Part shown: positions 1-11,190 of the stretch, in pieces
How the letters are laid out: every line of letters starts with the position of its first letter
How positions within the stretch are numbered: the stretch's first letter is position 1
Assembly (NCBI GenBank): GCA_019454045.1
Contig: SKCR01019534.1
Coordinates: forward strand, 81,441-145,440
Origin: Zanthoxylum bungeanum
Taxonomy: Eukaryota > Streptophyta > Magnoliopsida > Sapindales > Rutaceae
Direction of reading: 5' to 3'
Length of the DNA stretch: 64,000 nt
Program-made: the position numbers and the translations under genes
The notes under the pieces: generated by a model
The model's database searches: none
What the model saw: only the letters and a program-made list of their open reading frames with translations
What the model was told of the DNA's origin: nothing

Positions 1-633
1 TAATTGGACTTTATGGATATGGTTTGGGCCCAATTGGATCCAACCAATTTAGCCTAAACCCATCTTGGTACAACCAAGCCCATTAAAGCCCAATTACAAC
101 TTTACAAGCCCAATTCCAAATTTGGCTCAACATAATTAAATTCCAAAATTCCAATTTCACAATTTAATTACTCAAAGTGTAATGCCATAATTAATCACCC
201 AAATTAACATTTCCAAAACATCAATTAGCCTAATTAATTATGCTCATTAACATCAAAACATGTCCAACACATTTAATACAAAAATCAAACACATTTCATG
301 CTAGTAAGCTCTCGGCATTTTGGGGATTTTAATGTCCAATTCGGTTTCAATCCAATTGAATCCACAATCAACATTACCCAATGTTTTCCAACTCATCCAA
401 TGATCAAAAACACAAAAAATACCAAGACATTAGGCTATGTTCATATTCGGCCAAGCCTCAAAAATTGAGGAAAAATTGATCCAATCAAATTTCATGAAAT
501 TGATCATGCAAAACTTCAATTAAACATCATTTAAGCATACTCAATCAAACAATTTCATCAAATCATGCTCAAATTGATTTTACCCAATTTTAACCGTAAT
601 ATATTTTCATGCTCAATTAGGCTCTGATACCAT
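1..633 (-). mobile_element. Leader region of minus-strand Ty1/copia element A
   Basis: Read on the minus strand, this stretch follows the LTR at 634-2704 and starts with the sequence TGGTATCAGAGC (plus 621-632). That is the classic primer binding site complementary to the 3' end of initiator methionine tRNA, and it sits one base from the LTR end. The rest is AT-rich with no coding potential and matches the leader of element C (about 34900-35742), for example the GGGCCCAATTGGATCCAA block. The element continues beyond the window's left edge, so its coding part and 3' LTR are not visible. Confidence 0.8.
621..632 (-). other. Primer binding site, tRNA-iMet, element A
   Basis: On the minus strand the bases read TGGTATCAGAGC, the standard plant copia primer site. 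It lies one base inside the LTR end. Confidence 0.85.
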
Positions 634-2704
634 TGTTGGAATTTTCTAAGCATCCCAAGATCAATCAAGCAATGAAAATCATGTGTATATATCAAGAAGT
701 ACGGTGGGAACATACTTACATTGATCGGTTTGGATGCGACAAAGAAAAATCTTTTCTTCCAAGATGATGAAGCTCTTGGCAGTGAGCTGATTTTTGGCCT
801 CCAAAATTCGATCATCACCTCCAAGTGTGCTCCTTCATTTTCGGTCAACCTCCATTGATGGATCTCCAAGCTCCAAGCTATGTATGGTGATTCCATGATC
901 ATGAAATTGATTCCCTATCACCTTAGGATAACTCCTTTGTGTGCTAGCACTCTTGATTTTGCAACAAAATCATCACTTTTCTTCTTGTTATTTTCGGCCA
1001 AGCCAAGAAACGGAGAAGAAAATTGGTTCAAAACCGAGAGAGGGAGAGAAGGGAAAAGGTTTCTGAAACCGTGAAGAAGGAAGAGAGAGAGAGATGGCAA
1101 AATGTATCAAGTCTTTTGGTTTTAATTTTCCAAAAACAAATACCAAAAAACTCAAAACAAATTTCCAAAAGTCAAAGGCTTTTAAAGCCAACCACTTCCA
1201 TCAACTATTCACTCAATCAAGTGACAAGTTGTCACATCACTCAAAGTGACTAATGATTTGACGCTTGATGCGAATAGTGATTTGACGCTTGATGTGACCT
1301 GTGAGCCGTACTTAAGTTCGCAATGCGAGTGCGCCCGCAAACACTCTCGGGCTCGGGTTTGCTAATTCCAAATTAACGAATTTTCCGTTGCGACGTAATT
1401 AAATAATTATGCCTAGTAAAATCACTATTCACGTCGCTAACGAATTAATTCTAAATTAACTAGTTCGCCCGAATTAAAATCTAATTTCAATTCTGCGTCG
1501 AAATCCAATTTCGTATAATATATCGAATATATTATTTTATCGATTAATTCCAAATTAATCGTTCTCTCTCTTTATTAATATTTTATCCCAGATAAAATAT
1601 CTCCGTAATTAATCCCAGATTAATTTTCTCTCTCTACTAATTAATCCCAGATTAATAAAGTGCGAGTCATACGTCATCGGTGAATCTTCGGGAAGCGACC
1701 CATGAGATCCCCGGATATGTTGGCAGTAAATCCGGTCGTCGGACTATTCGAACACGTAAGTACCTAGTACTATGTTTTTACCAATTTACAAGACAAGGTT
1801 GGCTTCTAGCAAAGCGTCATGCCTACCCAATTCTCCAGAAATATCCTTACAGGAATATGTGATCTATATCAGGCGTAGTATATGTAGTTTTGCGTATTTC
1901 GATCCAGTATCGGATGTCACATGCTAGGCCTGGGGCTGGAATTGTGTCTGCCCCGTACGAAGCACATATCGGATCTCTGGTTACTAGTCTCTATAATCGG
2001 ATAAACATGACCTAGTCATTTTATCCCGATGACTGCAGTACATAAGAGAACCAGTTACGTATCCTACGTGACCATCATCTCCATTATGACTGAAGTGATA
2101 CTTCCATCTCGACATCACACCCAATACACTACGATTCTCATATACCCAGAAGAGGCGTCCACAGAACCTGTTAAAGCCCTGGACGACCAAAACCAAAGTA
2201 TATTGATTGTCGCAAGTATTAGCGGTGCAAGTCTCAGGTTAATACCAAATACACCTACCCTGATTCGGACTTCCATAGACACATAGTCATACTACCAATG
2301 GAATTCTGAGGGGTCTATCCAGAGCGAAGCTGTTTTCCGTACCATCGGTTAAACACAAACTCCTACTACACTTGCATGAGTATCCTATACCCAAATATAT
2401 GAGAACTATGTCGTTATGCCCTCACAACGCGCACAAGTGTAATACTAGTCTTTTCCGTATTATCGATGTCCAATCTCGATAATACTCTGACTATGGATAT
2501 TAATGATTAAACCTTCGTGGATTGATATTGTCTCATATCATCTCAATCCAGGAACTAATCATAAGGACCTCCTATCATTTATAAATCTTGGTGATCTAAT
2601 CAAAAATGATAAAAGAGCAATTTCCTTTGTCACATAGTTAATTTGTACAACAAAACACCAGGATTTGTGCAAATAGTGACGCTATGGGTCATAACTGTCC
2701 AACA
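634..2704 (-). mobile_element. 5' LTR of copia element A (minus strand)
   Basis: A 2071-bp LTR bounded by the inverted ends TGTTGGA and TCCAACA. It is clearly the same family as the two LTRs of element C (27845-29939 and 35743-37845), sharing long blocks such as the segment around the GCGACCCATGAGATCCCCGG motif. The iMet primer site directly outside the left end fixes the orientation: transcription runs right to left and the internal part lies at 1-633. The right end abuts the middle of a copia gag reading frame, so A is inserted in element B. The short ORFs in this interval are LTR noise. Confidence 0.85.
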
Positions 2705-5700
2705 CATAGGGTGACTGTCGAGCTTTTTCATACTTTCCTCTCTGAGGGAAAACCTGTTAGCCCACATGTGATGAAGCTAATAGATTGTATTGAAGAGCTC
2801 GAAAGGATGGATATTCATATTGATAACCGCCTCTGGAATAGTGTGATTCTCGCATCTCTTCCTAAGTTTTTCAAGGACCTTATCGTTAACTTTAACATGC
2901 ATAAGATGCTTCCCACATATTCTGAGTTGTACAATATGTTGCTGACGGCTCAAGATGACATGAATAAGAATAGTTCTGCTTCCATGGTCACTGGTGCTTC
3001 TTCTTCTGGATCTTCTCAGGCTTCTCAAAAGCCGGCTAGGAAGAAACAGAAAAAGAAGAAGAAAGTTAAAGGTAAAAGTTTAAAGGTTGCTTCCGCAGGG
3101 GTTTTTAAACCAAAGGTGAAGACAGATGTTGCAAAAGGAAAATATTTCTACTGCGACATGCTTGGACACTGGAAACGCAACTGTTTGAAATATTTAGCCT
3201 CTTTGAAGAAAGCTCCTTCAAGTATTTGCTTTCCTATTATTGACATTACACTTGCTTTTGATTCTAGTTCGACTTGGGTGTTAGACACTGCTTGTCCTTC
3301 TCATATCTGTAATTCGTTGCAGGATCTGAGGGAAACTATAAGATTGAAGCTGGGAGAGATCCAGCTGCGAGTAGGGAATGGAGATTCTCTACAAGTTGAA
3401 GTAGTAGGAATTTTGTTTTTGAAACTCTCGGATGAATGTAATATTCGACTTAATAACTGTTATTTTGTGCCGAATATGATACGGCAAATCATTTCGCTTC
3501 TTGTACTTGACAGCGAAGGATTTCATGTAAATATTAAAGATGGTCTTTTGAATTTATATGATAATATGAATGTTTTGCTTGTTTCATGTCCCATGGTTGA
3601 TGGTCATTACATTCTTACCAAAAATCGTGATGTCTTTAATATAGAAAAATCTAAAAGGAAAAGATCGGGTGAAATAAATAACACAGAACTTTGGCATATG
3701 AGATTAGTTCATATAGGCATAAAATGCCTAACCAAACTAGTTAAGGATGGTGTGATATCGAATCTAACCATAGAACCTTTATCAGTTTGTGAATATTGTA
3801 TTCAAGGTAAAATGACCAAATCCTCATTTAGTGGTGTTGGAGATCGTGCTAATGATTTATTGGAACTTGTTCATTCCGATGTATGTGGTCCTATAAATCA
3901 TACTGCCATGGGTGGGTTTCAATACTTTGTAACTTTTATCGATGATTTGTCACGATATGGTTATGTGTTTCTTATGAAACACAAATCGGAAACTTTTGAA
4001 AAGTTCAAAGAATACCGATTTGAAGTAGAGAAACAAACCGGAAAACTCTTGAAATGCCTTCGATCCGATCGGGGCGGTGAGCACATGAGCAGTGAGTTCA
4101 TGAGTTATTTAAAAGAGAATGGGATTCTCGCTCAATATGCTCCTCCAGACACTCCTCAACAAAATGGTGTTTCGGAGAGGAGGAATTGAACTTTATTAGA
4201 TATGGTTCGATCGATGATGAGTTTTACTGATCTACCAATATACTTATGGGGCCATGCTCTAGACACTGCCGCTCATCTTTTGAACAAAGTTCCATCAAAA
4301 TCCGTTCCGACTACTCCGTATGAGTTATGGACTGGAAAGAAACCGAGTCTTAAGTATGTTAAGATTTGGGGTTGTCCTGCCTATGTAAGAGTTGCACAAC
4401 GGGATAAACTTACACCTAGAGGGTACAAATATCGATTCATTGGATATCCTAAAAATTCCATGGGATATCAGTTCTATGATCCCGAGAACCGAAATGTGTT
4501 CGTTGCTCGAAATGCAACTTTCTTAGAAACAAAATTTATGTTAGAAAGTGCAGATCATAGAATGATTGATTTAGATGAAGTCAATCAAAATAACATTGAA
4601 TCGACGATAGAACCAGAAGTTCAGGAAGATGAGATACTTTTGACACAACCACCTCGTAGGTCACAAAGGATATCGAGACTCCCTGTCAGGTACAGGACGT
4701 CATCTGATGACACCCTCGATGTTTTCTTAGTTGAAGAAAAAGATCATTTAACCTACAGAGAGGTGATGTTAGACATCGATGGGGAGAAATGGCTGGAAGC
4801 TATGAAATCCGAGATTGCCTCAATGCATGAGAATCAAGTCTGGGACTTGGTTCCGCTTCCCGACAGAATTGTTCCTATCGGTTGTAAATGGGTTTACAAG
4901 AGGAAGCGGGGGCCCGATGGAAAAGTTGAAACCTTTAAGGCCCGATTAGTAGCAAAAGAATATACTCAGAAATCAGGTATTGATTATGAGGAAACCTTTT
5001 CTCCTGTAGCCATGCTTAAGTTAATTAGGATTTTATTAGCTATTGCCGTATACTATAATTATGAAATTTGACAAATGGATGTGAAAACGGCTTTTTTGAA
5101 TGGAAATCTTGAGGAAGATATCCATATGGAACAACTCGAGGGATTCGCATTCACCAAAGATCCTAATCTGGTATGTAAGCTTAAAGGGTCTATTTATGGA
5201 CTTAAACAAGCTTCCCGTAGTTGGAATCTTCGTTTTGACGATGTGATTAGATCATCTGGTTTCATTAAAAATTGAGAGGAATCTTGTGTCTATAAAAAGG
5301 TTAGTGGGAGCATGGTAGTCTTCTTAGTGCTTTATGTTGATGATATACTTATTATCGGAAACGATGTAAGTATGTTATAATCTGTCAAAGCCTATCTCAG
5401 TAAGAATTTCTCCATGAAGGATTTGGGAGAGGCCTCTTATATACTAGGTATAAAGCTTTATAGAGATAGAGTGAGGAGGTTGATAGGACTCTCTCAGTCC
5501 AAGTACATTGATTTGATCTTAGAAAGGTATAACTTTGTTGACTGTAAGACAGTCAATATGCCTTTCAAACATGGTATTCATCTGTCTAAGAGAATGTGTC
5601 CTGAGACAGATGATGAAAGGGCTAAAATGCTTAGCCAGCTTTATGCTTCCGCTGTAGGTAGCATAATGTATGCCATGTTATGTACTAGACCTGATATCAG

Positions 5701-6319
5701 CATGGCTATAAGTGTTACAAGCCGTTATCAGTCTGATCCTGGTCAGGACCATTGGATGGCTGTGAAACATATTCTGAAATACCTTAAGGGTACAAAGGAT
5801 AAGTTTCTCATTTATAGAGAAAATGACTTACAGTTGAGAGGTTACACGGATTCAGATTTTCAATCTGATCCAGAAGATAGAAAGTCTACAGTTGGGTTTG
5901 TGTTTTCTCTCAATGGTGGTGCCATTAGTTGGAAGAGCACCAAGCAGGGTTCGACTGCTGATTCCACCACCGAGGCAGAATACATTGCTGCTTCAGAAGC
6001 TACAAATGAAGCTGTCTGGATCAAAAATTTTATTGCGGAGCTTGAAGTAGTCCCATCTATAGTAGATCATATTCCGTTATTATGTGACAACAATGGTGCG
6101 ATAGCTCAAGCTAATGAACCTCAAGCTCATCAGAAATCTAAGCATGTGGAACGAAAGTATCACATAATTAGAGAAATTTTGGCTAGAGGTGATATTGTAG
6201 TTTGTAAAGTACGAACTGAAGAAAATGTAGCAGATCCACTCACTAAAGCCTTAACTCCCAAGGTGTTTGAGAAACACGTGGAGTCCATGGGTATTAGATA
6301 CCATCGTGAATGGCACTAG
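2705..6319 (+). pseudogene. Ty1/copia gag-pol polyprotein, element B (5' truncated by insertion, four internal stops)
   Basis: One reading frame runs from the edge of LTR A to TAG at 6317-6319. It is broken only by TGA (4187), TGA (5069), TGA (5273) and one TAA between 5275 and 5414. In order it shows a gag C-terminal half (about 2705-2980), a basic linker and a zinc knuckle whose first Cys is replaced (YFYCDMLGHWKRNC). Next come the protease core LDTACPSHIC, a pre-integrase domain (ELWHMRLVHIG), integrase (HSDVCGP, FIDDLSRYGY, SDRGGEH), reverse transcriptase (WVYKRKRGPDG, MDVKTAFLNGNLEE, YVDD at 5333-5344) and RNase H (YTDSDFQSD, TTEAEYIAASEA). These make a particle and a cDNA copy for integration. 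The gag start is missing because element A is inserted there. The intact frame with mostly C-to-T/G-to-A type stops suggests recent inactivation. It is not functional as read. Confidence 0.93.
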
Positions 6320-6321
6320 AT

Positions 6322-6330
6322 CAAGTGGGA
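6322..6330 (+). other. Polypurine tract of element B
   Basis: The purine run AAGTGGGAG lies directly before the 3' LTR start TGTTGGAAATGG. It is the usual plus-strand primer position for copia elements, 3 bases after the pol stop codon. Confidence 0.75.
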
Positions 6331-6331
6331 G

Positions 6332-8826
6332 TGTTGGAAATGGTGATCGAGCACCATTCACTTTTTGTATGAATATTTGATATTTATGCATTATAATATT
6401 TATTTTATCATGGTTATTTATTTATTAATATGGTATAACTCTTAATTTTATTTATATATTGTAAAACTAAAAGTTAGATTACTCTAAGAGTTAGAGATTT
6501 CGAGTTACACTCGGAACCTTATATGAATTTAGTAAAGACCCGAGAGTTACAACATATGGTGATATAGTTGCAAGAGGTGCAAATGGTGTCGAGAAATATC
6601 ACACATTCTCTCGAATATAAATTTTTCCTAGTCTAGATATATTGACATGGGTCGGTCATTATATTGTTAAGACTAGTGCATTGTCTATATATGTAATGGA
6701 CATATGGTTTGTCTCAACAGACTGTGAGCTTGGCGGAAGTTCGTATACAAATGCAAATATTCATTAGTTGAATGAGTATCGAACAAACTCATAAAAGATA
6801 ACTAATAGATATTCCATAAAACTGTCAATAGTTTTCTTTTCGAGTTGAGTAGTTATTGTGGTCCTTTGACTTGAGGCACCACGGTGGTCTTGTGAGTGAT
6901 CCTCTGTGCCTGATACCATGCATGTCCGAGACATTTCATGGTATGGCCTCTGGATGACTGTTAGGTACAGACCGATGCTCACGAATATCGGTGTGTGTTA
7001 AGATGAGGATTCGTCAGTCCATATGGTTGGATTATGTTTCCAGAAATTTTTTCATAGTATATTCCGAAAATCTTTTGGCCGAAAGTTCGTTAAAGAAATT
7101 GTTTCTTTAACATTATAGATAATATTCAAAAAGAATTTTGCTATATTATTTATTAATGGAATATTTTTGTGAAAAGTTATTTTATATTGAGTAGATAGGG
7201 TATTGACAGTATATCTATAACCTTACTCAATTGGAAACGGAAATGACGAAGGGATTATACATTAGCGTTTTAACCTCGACTTGTATGGTTCGACGTGTCG
7301 TGTTGTTTAATCATGATTTGTAGGTGGACAGGCCTTCATAAAATATGTATACAAATATATGAGATATATATGTATATATATATATGTAACAAGCAAACGT
7401 GAGCCTAGAGAGTTCCATTATATTGAGTTTACTCGTTGAGCACTAGGGCGACCTCTCGTCAAATGTTGACAAAGTATTTTTTTTGTTTTAGGATTAAATT
7501 GTTTAATCTGATAAATCATGAGATGAATTGAATTAATTAATTTTATATCAAGAGTTGATATAAGTTTATTGTATAATAAATATAAATTTGATTTACATTA
7601 AATTAGTAATTAATTTGTGAATTAATTTAATTGTTAAATTAATATACAAAATTAATTACTTAATTTATACAAATAAAGGTATTAATTAATTAAAGGTGAC
7701 TAAGTTAAAGCAATTGAACATTTTTTGTTAAAGTAACTAATTCATTCAATTTTAACTAAGTTGCTAAAGTTGGTGAGATTAATTAAAGTAACTTTGGTTA
7801 AGTTGTTTTTTTGAAATAAGTGGTGTAAGAAAAAGATGCTCCTATACCATAGTTATATTATATACCATGGTTAATTAATTGTTTTAGTTTTTTTTTTCAT
7901 TATTTTGATTAATAAAAACAAAATAAAAGCAAAAAGCAATTACTTCACTTTTTGACTTTTTCACAAGCCACTGCCATTTTTGAAACAAAATGAAAACAAC
8001 TCTCTCTCCCAAAATGAAGCTACTGCCGAGAGCTTGAGAAGCTTTAAGGGGCTGGGTTTCTTCTTTTTGTTGATCAAAATTAAGCCAAAAATCTCACCAT
8101 AATTACCCAAACCTTATTTCAATTCCATACAATTAATCTTTAAGAGTTAGGGGTTGTTTTGTGTTCTTGAAACTTAGATTTTTCCCTAGGGTTTTAAGAG
8201 TTTAATTAGGGATAATCTTGTTGTCATTATTGAGTGATCAAACCACCTTTTGATCACCAAGATTTGTTCTTGGAGAAGCTTAATTTGGTGGAGAAAGAAA
8301 TAGTTCAAAGATTCAAAGGAGTTGGATGCAACTCTTCACAAATTGGCAAGGATTGAAAGCAATTGTTGGTAAATTTATTTGTAAATTTATTGTTCAATTT
8401 GTTGATGATTATTGTTGAGAAAAATTATTTTGGATTTGTTGGATTAATTGAAAGCATGTGAGTGAGGAATTAGAAGCATTTAAGTGTTGGAAAATTAGTA
8501 TATAAATGATATGTTAATTTTGAATGCTTGGATTAATTTTTCAAGAGTTGGAAAATTATTTTGTATGCTTGAATTAATTTTTCAAGTGTTGGAAAATTAA
8601 TTTTAGTATGTTTCGATTATTTTTAAGTGTTGAAAATAATTTTAGAAGCTTAGAATAATTTTGTCAAGAGTTGATAAATGTATCAAAGTGCATTGGAATT
8701 TTTAAATTTGTGATTAAAAATTTTATTTACTGTTTTTGTAATTGCCGGAAAAAAAAAATTTATATGCTCGGGATTTGATCTCGGGCGGGTTCCCCTGCGC
8801 ACGGCTTATTCGTTCCTCACTCAACA
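6332..8826 (+). mobile_element. 3' LTR of copia element B
   Basis: Starts TGTTGGAAATGG right after the polypurine tract. The plan resembles the LTR of element F, with a comparable row of landmarks: the 'GAGACATTTCATGG' block, the 'ACTCGTTGAGCACT' block near 7430, and a leader-like block with 'AGAAGCTT' near 8270. The right end is less sure because the matching 5' LTR is outside the window. The best candidate is ...CTCACTCAACA ending at 8826. It includes a short TA-rich microsatellite at about 7360-7386. No coding capacity is seen. Confidence 0.65.
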
Positions 8827-9151
8827 TAAACAACCTTTTAGAAATAAGTTCGAAACGCATGGGTGTGATGTAGTGTAAAATTTTATGGTAAGGAAATTAT
8901 GTAGTGATGGTAAGTATTACGTTTTGAGTATGAAAGTGCACTTGTGATAATGTTAAAATTTCAGTTAGTAATAGCTTGATTAGAAAGCTTTAAGGTTCTA
9001 TCATGGATGTTTTGGTCAAATTATTTCGGATTATATTAAAGATGAATGTTAACTTTGTCTAAGTGAAAATCATATAAGTGCATGATGATAATTATAAGAG
9101 TGATAAGTTGTAAGGATAATGGACATGTAAGATTGATAATATTGTGTTAGG
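8827..9151 (+). repeat. Left part of an older gypsy-type LTR-like sequence, split by the LOG-carrying element
   Basis: AT-rich and non-coding. Its right edge ends in TTAGG, and the same five bases restart the sequence at 16809 beyond the inserted element, so 8827-9151 and 16814-17460 were once contiguous. The continuation ends with GGTGGGGTGTTACA near 17737, an end typical of Del/Tekay-type gypsy LTRs. Assignment to that group is tentative. Confidence 0.45.
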
Positions 9152-9384
9152 TGATGAGTGGTATTTATATCACTATTTCCCACTCATCTAACCTAATATT
9201 TTGTATAGTTTCTCGAGTTTTGTGAACGTTTTGATGTGTTTTATTGTTATTTTGAAGATAAATAAGTTTGGAAAGCATTGCAAGCGAATTGGGGCCAAAA
9301 TAGAGGAAAAATGACAAAAGGGCAATTTTGTAATTTTTCCGCGTCGCGACGCCTAAAGTGAGCCGGCCATGCTAACGTGCGCCG

Positions 9385-9735
9385 ATGGACACGTGTCAGA
9401 ATCAGAGAAATTAGACTTGCTAACGTGCACCGACCTTGCTAACGTGCACCGTGCCACGTGTCATCATCACAGAAGATCAGCTAAAATGCGACGTCTGCCG
9501 CATGTCGAAATCTCATTGGACCAAAGCAAGCGCGTGCCACGTGTCGAGTTCTCATTGGACCGAATCACCGGCGAATCACATGCTGCCACGTATCAATCTC
9601 TTATTGGACCAATCCTAAGCGCGTGCCACGTGTCAGATGTTCATTGGACCGAAAGCTCAGCTAATCACTGTGTGCCACATGTCGACTTCTCATTGCACCA
9701 CCTTCACCGTGTGACATGTGTCATCACCAGATTCT
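9385..9735 (+). promoter_or_regulatory. G-box/ABRE and CCAAT-box array in LTR U3
   Basis: Units of roughly 40-60 bp repeat the order GCCACGTGTC, short spacer, CTCATTGGACC. Four perfect CACGTG cores are visible here (9390, 9455, 9538, 9627) plus degenerate ones, and ATTGG recurs between them. CACGTG followed by TC is a strong binding site for bZIP proteins of the ABF/HY5 type, and ATTGG is the NF-Y box in reverse. The array lies 100-450 bp upstream of the TATA box, where enhancers of an LTR are expected. Actual regulation is inference. Confidence 0.6.
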
Positions 9736-9836
9736 GCCGACAGAACACGCGTGGTCAAACCGCGTGGACCAAAGCCGCGTGCTGGCGTCGCGACGCCAAT
9801 ACCCTACGCGTCGCGACGCCAGTTGCCGAAAATGCA

Positions 9837-9843
9837 TATAAAT
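9837..9843 (+). promoter_or_regulatory. TATA box of 5' LTR
   Basis: TATAAAT followed by a CT-rich stretch (CAACTCCTCTTCACTTC), conserved in the other LTR at 15609-15615. It sets the probable U3/R transition about 30 bases downstream. Confidence 0.6.
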
Positions 9844-10094
9844 TCAACTCCTCTTCACTTCATTTGGTGTGCTTTCCTTGGGATTTTTTCCCTAATTTCA
9901 TAGGAAGCATCTAGTTTTGTAATATTAAAATTATGTATTTTTATTTTTAGTTTTTATTACAGCTTTTTATTTATTTACTTTATGTTTTATAGTTAAATTT
10001 CCACTGGGGTAAAAGGTGAAACCTTTAATAGAATTATCTAGGTAAATCTCACTTAATTATAATTTAACAGGATTAATTAATGTCAGAATTTATT

Positions 10095-10223
10095 ACCGCC
10101 TATATGGTCGGTCTAAATATAAATTACTTTACAACCTATATGGCTGGTCTTTATGTGACAGATAATTACCACCTATATGGCTGGTGTAATTGGAATAAAT
10201 GGATTACCGCCTATATGGCTGGT
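10095..10223 (+). repeat. Four copies of an 18-bp CCTATATGG motif in the 5' LTR
   Basis: ACCGCCTATATGGCTGGT-like units at 10095, 10131, 10168 and 10206, spaced 36-38 bp. The 3' LTR has three (15867, 15903, 15941), so one unit was lost or gained after insertion. The motif is partly self-complementary. It is one base short of a CArG box. Confidence 0.75.
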
Positions 10224-11082
10224 TTTAAATGTTTAATATTATTAATTCCTGAGAAAGCAGAATATAAAATAATTTATATATTATAATAAGTGAGATTCCT
10301 AGATAAGAAATATTAAATGTGAATCCTCTAACCCCCAGCATTTTATTTTTATTCTAGGGAAGTGATGAAACACAATATTCACACTTAATAATTGATTTTC
10401 TTTATTATGGGTAATTCTTTAGTTTGTTTATTGAGTCTTAAGCTTAATGCTTCTTGTTGTCTGATCACCAATAAGATTGATGTGGTAAACTTAAAATGAA
10501 CTAAACATAGGGATTTTCAGTTTTAGCCTTAGATTCAATAGCCCACGATCTTCCTTGAGGATATATAACCATTTAATAGATTTCCTTACAGGATAGACAT
10601 ATACCTGTCGGGCGGGGGTAGCCATAATTGGAACTTAATCTTAATGAATCCCGGTAATTTGGTTTACATAGACATATGGTTCAATTGGGTTATACTGGGT
10701 ATTTGCGTCTGACCATCGACAGAGGCTTTTGCATATTTTCGTGTTCCAGGTTAGCAATCTGATTTATTACACATAGATAAGAGAATCAATTCATCTTTAT
10801 AATAATATTGTGTGGAATCATGACCCTAGATCTTTGAGTCTTCTCTTTTATTTTCCTTAGTATTTTCTTTTGAGTCTGTTTTTATTTTATTTTCCAAAAC
10901 CACATTCAACCAACCAAAAGCAATCAATTCCCTTCTCCCTATAATTAGATACTTGTAAATAAATAGTATCAATAATTAATAACAACAGTAGGAATTAAGT
11001 CCTCGTGGGATCGATATTTTTATACTACTTGAACGATACGTGCGCTTGCGTTATACGTGTGTGTTTACGCCAGTCAAGTTTT

Positions 11083-11100
11083 TGGAGCCGTTGCCGGGGA
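11083..11100 (+). other. Primer binding site, tRNA-Asp
   Basis: TGGAGCCGTTGCCGGGGA lies 6 bases past the LTR end. It matches the complement of the plant tRNA-Asp 3' end with one mismatch (A for C at position 4). This priming tRNA is typical of Athila-type elements. Confidence 0.8.
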
Positions 11101-11190
11101 CTTATTTTTCTTGAGTTATTAATTTTGAAGCTATCTAATTTTCTTTATCTGTAATTTTTATTTCTTTCTTTTATTTCAGGTGGTTGAAAA

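Larger units (their letters stand above)
9152..11076 (+). mobile_element. 5' LTR of the LOG-carrying element
   Basis: 1925 bp, TG...CA ends, matching 14900-16808 along its whole length. U3 contains the G-box/CCAAT array (9385-9735), palindromic GCGTCGCGACGC motifs (9341-9352, 9784-9797, 9808-9819) and a TATA box (9837-9843). Downstream are four copies of an 18-bp CCTATATGG motif (10095-10223). It differs from the 3' copy by scattered point changes and one extra 18-bp motif. ORFs at 9369-9914 are chance frames within the promoter array. Confidence 0.92.

Noticed and set aside
9369..9914. 181-codon ORF in the LTR (and its twin at 15141-15539)
   Set aside because: It lies in the G-box/CCAAT promoter array and U3 of both LTRs. 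The frame shows only the repeated motif and no protein family.
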